Shown: in pieces, positions 1 through 6,580 of the stretch
Layout of the letters: every line of letters starts with the position of its first letter
How positions within the stretch are numbered: position 1 is the first letter of the stretch
From: Candidatus Peribacter sp. UBA2144
GTDB taxonomy: Bacteria; Patescibacteriota; Gracilibacteria; Peribacterales; Peribacteraceae
DNA length: 13,278 bases
Direction: 5' to 3'
Assembly (NCBI GenBank): GCA_002328295.1
Contig: DCXE01000042.1
Coordinates: 1-13,278, forward strand
Position numbers and translations under genes: made by a program
The notes under the pieces: model-generated
The model's input: the letters and a program-made list of their open reading frames with translations, nothing else
The model's database searches: none
Told to the model about the DNA's origin: nothing

Positions 1-1230
1 CTCATCTTCTTCCTCATCCTCCTCCTCCTCCTCCTCCTCATCTTCTTCCTCATCCTCCTCATCTTCCTCTTCCTCCTCATCCTCCTCCTCCTCCTCCTCC
101 TCATCTTCTTCCTCATCCTCCTCATCTTCCTCTTCCTCTTCTTCCTCATCAAGTTCTTCTTCTGCTTCTTCGAACTCATCAAACAAAACCTCTTCCTCTT
201 CCTCGTCTAATTCCTCATCTTCGATATCCATCATGTGCTCATCTTCATCCTCATATTCATCCTCATCTTCATCCAAAATAGAGGAGGGCTCTTGCATTTC
301 TAGTAATGACTCTTCTAAAGAAGCTGTAATTGTAGGTACATCCAAATAAACAGGCTTTGTACGATGTTGCATTTCACCATTTATTGCAAACTGTATCCCG
401 TTATCCGGCATTTTCAGAGAGACGTAGTAGCGTCCAAATCTTAATTCATCATTATTGTTTGTATCTATCTTTAACTTGGCAACCGTGTTGTCATCAAGCA
501 ATTCCTGCAAAACTTCTACTTCACCGTATGCATCATCATATGAATCTATGGGATCATCGGTAGATCTGTTTGTGACTTGTTCGAAGTAAGAGACTGCGTT
601 GTAAAGGAAATCTGGTTTGAGTGTTAAAGTGTAAGACTTTCCTCCGAAGAAATTGGAACTATCCATATCGAAAATCGAGTCGAATAGTCCGGTTACTACA
701 TCTCTGGGGTTATCTACCTCCACTTGTGCACTTTCGAATAAAGGAGCGAGTGAATCTATAGTGCCACCATCATTCCCGCTGATTTCCTCTAGTAATTCGT
801 CTACTGGCATCGAGTACCACTGGCCCAATAGTGGTGCTACCGTTTGTTCAAATGATGAAATCTCTGCCACGTATTCGTCTTGGTAATAAAAACCGGTATC
901 ATCCAATCGGATATAAAAAATGCCATTGTGAATTACAATTTTTGCGTTTCCGGTCATAACATCTTCTTCGTTTACAATCTGGATATCGCCGGACATGTGC
1001 ATCTTCATTTTATCTAGCTCCTTACCTTCCATTGCACCGTGCATGTTGGCGATTATTTGCACGTCTTCGGTCTGATTTGCGTGAATATAAAGCTTGTAAT
1101 CGAATTAAGTCGGCTTTCCATTATAAGCAGAGGATAGTATCAGGTTTCCGGGAGATACAAATACCGCCAGAGCAAGGCTCGGCAGGAATATAAGAAGGCT
1201 CGGTAAGAGTACTTTTGAAAAGATATTCAT
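1..1230 (-). pseudogene. Exported protein with Glu/Asp-rich tail, interrupted by an in-frame stop, 3' end outside window
   Basis: Reading the minus strand from ATG 1230 gives a clear signal peptide (MNIFSKVLLPSLLIFLPSLALA, then V) and reaches a TAA at 1107-1105 after 41 codons. The same frame stays open beyond it for about 1.1 kb to the window edge. The downstream part looks like real protein: a mixed globular region of about 270 residues with segments such as FDYKLYIHANQTEDVQIIA and GIFYIRLDDTGFYYQD, then about 95 residues of almost pure Glu/Asp. The stop could come from a single change such as GAA to TAA. If the stop is real, translation could restart only at GTG 1062 or ATG 1044, losing the export signal. 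The role is unknown. It could be a surface or periplasm-like exported protein with a cation-binding tail. A sequencing error is the main alternative to a true pseudogene. Confidence 0.7.
13..138. repeat. 63-bp tandem duplication in the acidic-tail coding region
   Basis: Positions 13-75 and 76-138 are identical over 63 bases. Each copy is a CCT/CTT/CAT triplet mixture that reads on the minus strand as 21 Glu or Asp codons. The unit is a whole number of codons, so copies can be gained or lost without a frameshift. A shorter match links 1-24 with 37-60. The array continues to the left window edge, so total copy number cannot be seen. Confidence 0.9.
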
Positions 1231-1252
1231 ACGATTGGGGAGGGTTGGGGAT

Positions 1253-1282
1253 ATTATAATCAGAAATGTGTTTTTATGTAAA
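1253..1282 (-). promoter_or_regulatory. Sigma70-type promoter for the acidic exported gene
   Basis: On the minus strand, TTTACA (1282-1277) and a perfect TATAAT (1258-1253) are separated by 18 bases. The start site would fall near 1246, giving a leader of about 16 nt before ATG 1230. That leader (CCAACCCTCCCCAATCGT) has no Shine-Dalgarno sequence. This is a good sequence match without experimental support. Confidence 0.55.
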
Positions 1283-1371
1283 AAATTAGCTTTTCTAATG
1301 GAGTTTATTGGTTATTCGTTTATTAGGGCTCGGGTTGATTTCATTCGGAATCCTGATGATTTTTGTTGGGT

Positions 1372-1401
1372 TTGCGGGAGACAGGATTGCGAGAGTAATA
1401 T
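1372..1401 (+). promoter_or_regulatory. Weak promoter candidate close to the Nramp-like start
   Basis: TTGCGG (1372-1377) and TAATAT (1396-1401) are 18 bases apart and would put +1 at about 1408, the A of the ATG. That would give a leaderless message. A second -10-like TATACT lies at 1399-1404. Both hexamers are imperfect. The arms GCGAG and CTCGC (1389-1393, 1403-1407) form a small inverted repeat around the box. Confidence 0.25.
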
Positions 1402-1407
1402 ACTCGC

Positions 1408-2799
1408 ATGACTAAATTACCTTTAGGGGAGCAAGATCTTCCCAAACCGCTTTCACTCAAGAAACTAATTGGCCCCAGTTTCATACTCTTAGGGCTAGGT
1501 CTTGGTAGTGGAGAAGTTATTCTATGGCCTTATTTAGCCAGCAATTATGGCTTAGGAATTGCTTGGGCAATTGTTATAGGACTTACGATGCAGTTCTTTA
1601 TTAATATGGAGGTTGAGCGATATGCGCTGGCTTTCGGAGAAAGTGTATTCGTAGGTTTCGCAAGACTCGCGAAACTCCTCCCCGCATGGTTCATACTCTC
1701 CACATTTCTGGGATTTGGATGGCCAGGTATCGGGTTAGGAGGCGCGACTCTGCTGGGGAGCGCGTTTAATGTCGAAAATGTGCAAGTAATTGGAATCATT
1801 ATTTTTCTTTTAATAGGAGTCATCCTTACTTTTGGAAAAACCATCTATAAAACTGTTGAAAGGATGCAGATGATTCTGATTGGCATTGGCGTTCCGTTCA
1901 TTCTATTACTAACTTTTTATCTTGCTGACGCATCCGACTTCGTAGTACTTGCCCAAGGGGTTGTTGGACAAGGAGAGGGATTCACATTTCTGCCTATAGG
2001 CATTGCAATTGCAGCTTTTTTGGGAGCGCTTGCATATTCAGGCGCCGGAGGGAATCTGAATTTAGCTCAGTCATGCTATATTCGCGATAAAGGATACGGG
2101 ATGGGCAAATATGCTGATAAAATTTCAGGATTGTTCCGAAAGGAAGGGAAACAGAAGTTCAAAATAACGGGAAACAAGTTTCCTGAAACTCCAAAAAACT
2201 TAGCTAATTACAAAAAATGGTGGAAAGTAATAAACGCAGAGCACTTTATAGTCTTTTGGTGTCTGGGGCTTATAACAATGCTCACTTTGGCGCTCCTCGC
2301 ATACGTAACATCGTACGGACAGGGTGGAGATACGGAGGGAATAATGTTTGTAATAACCGAGGCCAGCACAATCGGTATGAAAACATTCCCACAGCTTGGA
2401 ATTATATTTCTTATTGTCACAGGCATCATGCTTTGTGCAACTCAACTGACTGTTCTCGACTCCACAAGCAGGATAATGACGGAGAATTTTCTTTTGCTAA
2501 CCAGAGGAGAGGAATTTCAGGTTTCCAAAGTCTATTATACGATTCTTTGGATTCAGATATTGTTTGGAATCACAGTCTTTAGCATAGGATTTGACCAGCC
2601 GTTGACGCTGATTGTGCTTGGTGCAGTGTTGAATGCGTTCGCGATGTTTGTATATTCGGGGCTTCTTATACTCCTTAATAACAAAATGTTCTCCAAGGCC
2701 CTTCGCCCTGCCATGTGGCGCAATGTTGTGATGGCTTTGACGTTTGTGTTCTTTGGAGTGTTCTCTTTTATGACTATCTCCGAGAAATTGTTTGGTTAG
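1408..2799 (+). CDS. Nramp (SLC11)-related membrane transporter
   Basis: A 463-residue polytopic membrane protein with about 11 hydrophobic segments, the usual size of Nramp/MntH transporters. The fold-defining broken helices are recognisable. TM1 carries GPSFILLGLGLGSGEVILWP at residues 22-41. TM6 carries GALAYSGAGGNLNLAQSCYI at 206-225, followed by a basic cytoplasmic loop (about 226-275). Classical Nramp metal transporters have DPGN in TM1 and an Ala/Met-Pro-His motif in TM6. Neither is present here: TM1 has GLGSGE and TM6 has AYSGAGG. It therefore belongs to a divergent branch of the superfamily, and Mn/Fe transport should not be assumed. The start is the only ATG before the first membrane segment, and upstream signals place a promoter very close to it. 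The stop is TAG. It is followed at 2825 by the DUF559 repeat cassette and is probably a single-gene unit. The family call is fairly firm; the substrate is unknown. Confidence 0.8.
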   Translation: MTKLPLGEQDLPKPLSLKKLIGPSFILLGLGLGSGEVILWPYLASNYGLGIAWAIVIGLTMQFFINMEVERYALAFGESVFVGFARLAKLLPAWFILSTFLGFGWPGIGLGGATLLGSAFNVENVQVIGIIIFLLIGVILTFGKTIYKTVERMQMILIGIGVPFILLLTFYLADASDFVVLAQGVVGQGEGFTFLPIGIAIAAFLGALAYSGAGGNLNLAQSCYIRDKGYGMGKYADKISGLFRKEGKQKFKITGNKFPETPKNLANYKKWWKVINAEHFIVFWCLGLITMLTLALLAYVTSYGQGGDTEGIMFVITEASTIGMKTFPQLGIIFLIVTGIMLCATQLTVLDSTSRIMTENFLLLTRGEEFQVSKVYYTILWIQILFGITVFSIGFDQPLTLIVLGAVLNAFAMFVYSGLLILLNNKMFSKALRPAMWRNVVMALTFVFFGVFSFMTISEKLFG

Positions 2800-2838
2800 A
2801 GTTGGCTAATTTAGTGAGCTTTACAACCTCACCACCGG

Positions 2839-2860
2839 CCCCTCTCCTAAAGGAGAGGGG
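2839..2860. repeat. Left palindrome of the DUF559 cassette
   Basis: Perfect 10-bp arms CCCCTCTCCT and AGGAGAGGGG surround a 2-base centre, AA. It lies 39 bases after the Nramp-like stop codon and may also act as a 3'-end hairpin for that transcript, but no U-tract follows. Confidence 0.85.
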
Positions 2861-2876
2861 AGCTATGAAGTTAGTG

Positions 2877-2882
2877 TATAAT
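2877..2882 (+). promoter_or_regulatory. -10 box of the DUF559 gene
   Basis: A perfect TATAAT overlaps the first in-frame ATG (2881), so that ATG is unlikely to be the start. Initiation would fall near 2889, just before the second in-frame ATG at 2893. The -35 position falls inside the palindrome and has no TTGACA-like match. Confidence 0.4.
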
Positions 2883-2892
2883 GGCTCACTTC

Positions 2893-3282
2893 ATGTCGAT
2901 ATTAGGAAATATTTACGGCTCTGTTGGAAAAGCTCGCTATTTAAGAAGTGCTGGGACCAAGCCTGAAAGAATATTGTGGAGGCGATTAAGGAACAGGCAA
3001 TTTCATGGACTTAAATTTCGAAGACAAGTTCCTATTGGAAAATATGTTGCAGACTTTGTGTGTGTTGAAAGGAAGATTATTATTGAGCTCGACGGATATA
3101 TGCATGCATGGAGTAAAATGAAAGATGAAAAACGAGATTGGTTTCTAATGCAGAAAGGATTTAGAGTCATTAGATTCAAAAACGTTCAAGTTAAGAAACA
3201 CATTAACAAAGTACTCAATTTAATTGCCAAGGAGTGCGAAGTTCCCCTCTCCCTTGGGAGAGGGGTTAGGGGTGAGGGTTAA
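2893..3282 (+). CDS. DUF559-domain protein, Vsr-like endonuclease fold
   Basis: The 129-residue product from ATG 2893 carries the DUF559 signature along its whole length: LR...T..E..LW..LRNRQF at 17-37, KFRRQVPIGKYVADF at 41-55, IIIELDG at 62-68, then a GFRVIRFKN strand at 89-97. DUF559 is related to very-short-patch-repair (Vsr) endonucleases of the PD-(D/E)xK type. Asp54, Glu65 and Asp67 are the likely metal-binding residues here. I prefer 2893 to ATG 2881 (133 residues) because a TATAAT box overlaps 2881 and family members usually start close to this point. The last dozen residues, PLSLGRGVRGEG, are read from the right-hand palindromic repeat itself. The stop TAA (3280-3282) overlaps the stop of the convergent transporter gene by 3 bases. 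The cellular role of DUF559 proteins is not established. Confidence 0.85.
   Translation: MSILGNIYGSVGKARYLRSAGTKPERILWRRLRNRQFHGLKFRRQVPIGKYVADFVCVERKIIIELDGYMHAWSKMKDEKRDWFLMQKGFRVIRFKNVQVKKHINKVLNLIAKECEVPLSLGRGVRGEG
3244..3265. repeat. Right palindrome of the DUF559 cassette, inside the coding sequence
   Basis: Perfect 10-bp arms CCCCTCTCCC and GGGAGAGGGG surround a TT centre. It encodes residues 118-124 of the DUF559 protein and continues into the outer arm TTAGGGGTGAGGGTT. Its structure matches the left palindrome and both palindromes at 9399-9491. Confidence 0.85.
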
Positions 3283-3926
3283 GAGGGCTTATTATTACTG
3301 CCTCTTAGCCAAGCAACACCAGCATATACAAATGGTGTATCCAAAACTGCGAATGCAATCTTGAAAAGATAGAAGGGAATTGCGAGTTGTATGATGAAGC
3401 TGAAGGTAAATTTATCTGTAACGTGATAGAAGGCAATCATCATAAAGACAAAAGTATCAATAGCTTGTGAAACCCACGTTGATAGATTGTTTCTTAACCA
3501 TAGAAATTTTCCATGAGTCTTGTTTTTCCAATAAGCAAAAGCCCACATGTCATGTAATTGAGCGAGTGCGAATGCAATAACACTTGCGATCATTATTCTG
3601 GTAGATGAATCAAAAATAATTTTGTATTCCTTGTTATAACTAAAGCGCGCATTAGGAGGAAGCCAAATACTAAGTCTTGTGAACAGTATCATCATCACTA
3701 TCGTCAAAACTCCAACAATAATGAAGTGTTTAATGACCTCTTTTCCGTAAACTTCCTCGACAATGTCGGTTATTAGAAACGTAAGTGGATACATGAAGAT
3801 GCCAACTGAAACTGAAATACCGGCAAGAGTGGTTATTTTGTTGCCTAGTAAGTTCATTCCTACAAGAAGACCGACAAAGAAGCCAAATAGAATGTGCAGG
3901 CGAAGAGAGCACTGTTGATTAGACAT
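3279..3926 (-). CDS. yhhQ: VUT-family transporter, probable queuosine precursor uptake (YhhQ-like)
   Basis: A 215-residue integral membrane protein with about six hydrophobic helices, the normal size of the YhhQ/VUT family (COG1738). Family marks are TDIVEEVYGKE at residues 53-63, an STRIMIASVIAF..AQLHDMWAF helix at about 108-131, and LRNNLSTWVSQAIDTFVF at about 143-160. Characterised members import the queuosine precursors preQ0 or preQ1, which would let a cell with a reduced genome modify tRNA wobble bases by salvage. No queuosine gene lies nearby, so the substrate is inferred from the family. ATG 3926 follows a good promoter by about 18 nt without a Shine-Dalgarno sequence. The gene is convergent with the DUF559 gene, and their two TAA stops share TTAA (3279-3282). 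The final residues of the protein may reflect insertion of the cassette next to it. Confidence 0.85.
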   Translation of the reverse strand: MSNQQCSLRLHILFGFFVGLLVGMNLLGNKITTLAGISVSVGIFMYPLTFLITDIVEEVYGKEVIKHFIIVGVLTIVMMILFTRLSIWLPPNARFSYNKEYKIIFDSSTRIMIASVIAFALAQLHDMWAFAYWKNKTHGKFLWLRNNLSTWVSQAIDTFVFMMIAFYHVTDKFTFSFIIQLAIPFYLFKIAFAVLDTPFVYAGVAWLRGSNNKPS

Positions 3927-3950
3927 GGAATTGAGTGGGTAATTGGCAAT

Positions 3951-3979
3951 ATTCTAGTGAAGCTTCTTTGTATTTACAA
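3951..3979 (-). promoter_or_regulatory. Promoter of the VUT transporter gene
   Basis: On the minus strand TTGTAA (3979-3974) and TAGAAT (3956-3951) are separated by exactly 17 bases. The predicted start is near 3944, leaving a leader of about 18 nt (ending CCCACTCAATTCC) with no ribosome binding site. Confidence 0.55.
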
Positions 3980-4083
3980 ATATCTGCATAATTTTCTAAT
4001 AATCACATCACACATCCACCTAACACCTCTGTCTATCCACCCTGCTTGATACTAAATACAGTCAGGACTACCTTTCCCCTCCT

Positions 4084-4566
4084 ATGAACAAATTAAGCTT
4101 AATCACCGGCCTAGCGACGGTTATAGCGGCAATCCCTCTTGCTGCATCTGCAGCCTCTCCGTATTGCGGAGATCGCGTATGTCATTCATACGATAGCTCC
4201 GGTGCGTGTACCAATTACACTTGCTTTGGGAACAATTATGGATACGGAAGTAATTACGGAAATAATTATAGAAACAACTGCAGGTATGATTCAGGACTTC
4301 GCGGTTCATATCGTTACAACAGTAATAGTAATAGAAACTGCGGTTACAATTACAATAATTACAACAATCGCAACTACAACAATCGTAATTACAACAATCG
4401 GTATTATTACGACAGTCGTTACGACAATAGGTACAACTATAATAATACTTACTACGGTAATAATAGGCGTCCTTCCAGAAGTTCCTATTACCAGGATGAT
4501 TGGTACTATCCAAATTATGATGACAGGATTTATGTACCAAAAGCCGGATACTATTATCGTTACTAA
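4084..4566 (+). CDS. Small exported Asn/Tyr-rich, six-cysteine protein
   Basis: A 160-residue protein with a textbook signal peptide (MNKLSLITGLATVIAAIPLA, then ASA, cleavage near residue 23). The mature part has two sections. An N-terminal section has six cysteines (28, 33, 42, 47, 66, 86), four in a tight C-x4-C-x8-C-x4-C spacing. A long tract then follows of Asn, Tyr, Arg and Gly, including three tandem NYNNR units at 92-106. No family is recognised. Composition and export suggest a surface, matrix or fibre-type protein whose cysteines could form disulfides or bind metal; this is inference. A plausible -10 (TACTAAATA, about 4049-4057) lies upstream, but the leader CCTTTCCCCTCCT has no Shine-Dalgarno sequence. 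Two overlapping long frames on either strand come from the repetitive composition. The reading chosen is the only one with a signal peptide. The next gene begins within about 55 bases and may share its transcript. Confidence 0.75.
   Translation: MNKLSLITGLATVIAAIPLAASAASPYCGDRVCHSYDSSGACTNYTCFGNNYGYGSNYGNNYRNNCRYDSGLRGSYRYNSNSNRNCGYNYNNYNNRNYNNRNYNNRYYYDSRYDNRYNYNNTYYGNNRRPSRSSYYQDDWYYPNYDDRIYVPKAGYYYRY
4357..4401 (+). repeat. Three 15-nt tandem repeats encoding NYNNR
   Basis: Units at 4357-4371, 4372-4386 and 4387-4401 have the form AAYTACAACAATCGN. They differ only at the third base of the first codon and at the last base, and all are in frame, so the amino-acid unit NYNNR is kept. Confidence 0.9.
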
Positions 4567-4619
4567 TAATAGTCTAAAGTAGCTCCATCATAATTCTCTA
4601 CATCACTTACGGCATTGTC

Positions 4620-5126
4620 TTGCTAATAGTTTTTGCATTTGTTTCGACTGTAATTGGAACGATATGGGCAAAAGTTCCATTTGTTCCAACACCAAAGAAA
4701 ACCAATCTAGCAATGATTGAAGCTGCGGAGCTTAAGGGAAATGAAGTTGTATATGATCTTGGGTCAGGGGATGGAAGGATGCTTATTAGGGCCAAGAAAA
4801 AGTACCCAGGCATTCGCGCCACTGGATACGAAATAGTTCCGATGGTTTGGTTTTTGGGACGCATAAGAAAAATATTTTTAAGGTCAGATGTAGATTTGCG
4901 TTTCGGAGATGCATTCAAAGCGGACATTTCTGATGCAGATTGCATATTCCTCTACATGACCACGAACCTTATGGTAAAACTTGGTAAGAAATTTGATAAA
5001 GAATTGAAGCCCGGGACTAAAGTGATATCACATGCCTTCCAATTTTGGGATAAAACTCCCATTAAAGAAGTGGAAGTGCCAGCTTATTTTGGATGTGTGG
5101 ATAAGATTTATGTTTATGAGTGGTAA
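4620..5126 (+). CDS. Membrane-anchored class I SAM-dependent methyltransferase
   Basis: From TTG 4620 the product is 168 residues: one N-terminal membrane segment, a linker (KVPFVPTPKKTNLAMIEAAEL), then a compact Rossmann-type methyltransferase core. SAM-binding motif I is DLGSGDGR at residues 46-53, an acidic residue follows at Glu71 in GYE, and GDAF is near residue 97. The DLGSGDGR/GYE layout resembles the small Dot1-like methyltransferases of bacteria, but the substrate is unknown. The start is doubtful. The frame is open upstream back to a TAA at 4575, and the residues IIILYITYGIV before the TTG complete the hydrophobic helix. ATC 4587 or ATA 4590 may thus be a rare or mutated start. The 3' end overlaps the convergent comEC gene by 13 bases. 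It may be co-transcribed with the Asn/Tyr-rich exported protein, 53 bases upstream of the TTG. Confidence 0.75.
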   Translation: MLIVFAFVSTVIGTIWAKVPFVPTPKKTNLAMIEAAELKGNEVVYDLGSGDGRMLIRAKKKYPGIRATGYEIVPMVWFLGRIRKIFLRSDVDLRFGDAFKADISDADCIFLYMTTNLMVKLGKKFDKELKPGTKVISHAFQFWDKTPIKEVEVPAYFGCVDKIYVYEW

Positions 5127-6577
5127 GATCTTCTGATTAACCAGGTTGTTAGTAATAAATAGTAGATAATGATTAAACCTACTCCAATTCTTGGGACTTC
5201 AATCGAAGCGAACGGAACCTTGGACAGCAAAGTCGCAACTAAAACCATCCACTCCAGGAAAGCCCAGCCGATGTATGCAAAAAGTTGTCCAAGTGGGAAA
5301 TAAATGAAGCTCAGAATCGTACCTACAAACCCAAAAAGCATTGCGAAGGGGATTGCAGGCGCTGCGAGGACGTTTGCTATGGGTGCGATCAGAGAAAGTC
5401 TTCCGAAAAGCAGGACAATGAGAGGTACTGCAGAGATTTGCGCGGAGATTGTCATCATCAAGGCTTCTCTTATTCCAAAGTTTGGTGGGATCTTTGCAAA
5501 ATACTTTTCAATATGAGGTGAAATTTCCATAAGTCCTATTACTGCAAGGAAACTAAGTTGAAATCCAGCGTCGTACCAGAGAAATTTTGGATTCCAAACC
5601 AACATAAAGAACAAGGTCCACAGAACTGCAAGTCTAGTGTGTGCAAGACGCTCAGTCTGCAATGCAATTAGTCCTAGAATTCCCATTATACTAGCTCGAA
5701 CTACTGCTGCACTTGCTCCTACAAAGACCGTGAAGGCGATAATTGCAGTCACGGCCGGTACAAACCTCCACTTAAGTGGCAACCAAAAGAGCATTCCTCC
5801 TATTACTGCAATAATAATTGTAATGTTGTAACCGGAAATGGCGATGATGTGAGTCAGTCCTGTTGTATTGAAGCTTTCCATCAGGTGTTCGGGTATACCT
5901 TTGCGCGATCCGGTCAGTAACCCTGCCAAAAACGATGCATGAGGTTCCGCATAAATCTTATTAATCTGATTTTCGAATGATTTCTTTAGTTTAAAAAGTC
6001 CGGAATAGAATTTGTTACCGTGTCCTGCAGAAATTTTTGTAAAATTTGCTCTGTAAATTACGCTGAAGATTTCAAAACGACTTAAATAGTTTTTGTAACT
6101 GAATTTTTCAATCACTCCCGGGCGTTCAAGCCTTCCTGAAACCTCAACTTCATCTCCATAATTAAATTCAGGATATTGTGCACGGTCAGTCGCAAGCACT
6201 TTTCCATTAACAGGGATGGTTGTACCTGATGAGTTAGTCAGCGAGCTAACTTCAACTGTGAATTTTGTCTGAAGAGGGCGGCGATCGGGTTCATCGGAAA
6301 TGATTCCGCTTAGAATAACTTTCGATTCGTCTGCGTAGTGGTCGATTGTCTCGATGGACGTTAGGTGAGTGGTGCGTTGAACCGTTAGTAACGCAATAAG
6401 AAGTCCAAGAGTTATTGGGATTATTATTTGTCGTGTTTGTTTGAAGATTATTAAATTCAAAAAAACAAACAAGATGATCAACCACAAAGTTAGGGGATAA
6501 GAAGATTCTTGCCACCACCTTAATACAAAAATGGAGGTTATGAATGTGCCTAAGAATGAGTATGCGGTTTTCTCCAT
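5114..6577 (-). CDS. comEC: ComEC/Rec2 DNA-uptake channel, lacking the beta-lactamase domain
   Basis: From ATG 6577 the product is 487 residues. The order is: three N-terminal hydrophobic segments (the DUF4131-type start), a soluble OB-like region (about 85-190, with ILSGIISDEPDRRPLQTKF and YGDEVEVSGRLERPG), then the multi-helix Competence domain. The latter shows LLTGSRKGIPEHLMESFNTT and GLTHIIAISGYNITIIIAVI. ComEC carries one DNA strand across the membrane during natural transformation. Full-length ComEC is usually 700-800 residues and ends in a metallo-beta-lactamase-like nuclease domain; here the protein stops after the last helices (SYHS) and the convergent methyltransferase gene leaves no room for it. 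ATG 6577 is preferred to the TTG at 6622, because the extra 15 residues come from the repeat element in the gap. It lies 93 bases after ksgA on the same strand and may be read with it. Confidence 0.88.
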   Translation of the reverse strand: MEKTAYSFLGTFITSIFVLRWWQESSYPLTLWLIILFVFLNLIIFKQTRQIIIPITLGLLIALLTVQRTTHLTSIETIDHYADESKVILSGIISDEPDRRPLQTKFTVEVSSLTNSSGTTIPVNGKVLATDRAQYPEFNYGDEVEVSGRLERPGVIEKFSYKNYLSRFEIFSVIYRANFTKISAGHGNKFYSGLFKLKKSFENQINKIYAEPHASFLAGLLTGSRKGIPEHLMESFNTTGLTHIIAISGYNITIIIAVIGGMLFWLPLKWRFVPAVTAIIAFTVFVGASAAVVRASIMGILGLIALQTERLAHTRLAVLWTLFFMLVWNPKFLWYDAGFQLSFLAVIGLMEISPHIEKYFAKIPPNFGIREALMMTISAQISAVPLIVLLFGRLSLIAPIANVLAAPAIPFAMLFGFVGTILSFIYFPLGQLFAYIGWAFLEWMVLVATLLSKVPFASIEVPRIGVGLIIIYYLLLTTWLIRRSYHS

Positions 6578-6580
6578 ATG

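Larger units (their letters stand above)
2825..3280. mobile_element. DUF559 cassette bounded by inverted palindromic repeats (candidate mobile element)
   Basis: The left end is AACCTCACCACCGG (2825-2838) followed by the palindrome CCCCTCTCCT-AA-AGGAGAGGGG (2839-2860). The right end is the palindrome CCCCTCTCCC-TT-GGGAGAGGGG (3244-3265) followed by TTAGGGGTGAGGGTT (3266-3280), whose complement reads AACCCTCACCCCTAA. The two ends are therefore inverted copies of one 36-37-base unit, and they enclose a single gene for a DUF559 nuclease-like protein. The same unit occurs as a gene-less inverted pair at 9384-9505. No target-site duplication is obvious, and the mechanism is inferred only from this architecture. 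Confidence 0.5.

Noticed and set aside
653..886. Plus-strand frame across the acidic exported gene
   Set aside because: It is the antisense of a minus-strand coding frame that stays open for over 1 kb and has protein-like composition.
2825..3280. CRISPR-like reading of the repeated palindromes
   Set aside because: Only two copies in inverted orientation around a gene, with no regular spacers and no cas genes.
4139..4582. Long overlapping frames on both strands across the Asn/Tyr-rich gene
   Set aside because: They arise from repetitive AAY/TAY codons; only the frame at 4084 has a signal peptide and plausible start.
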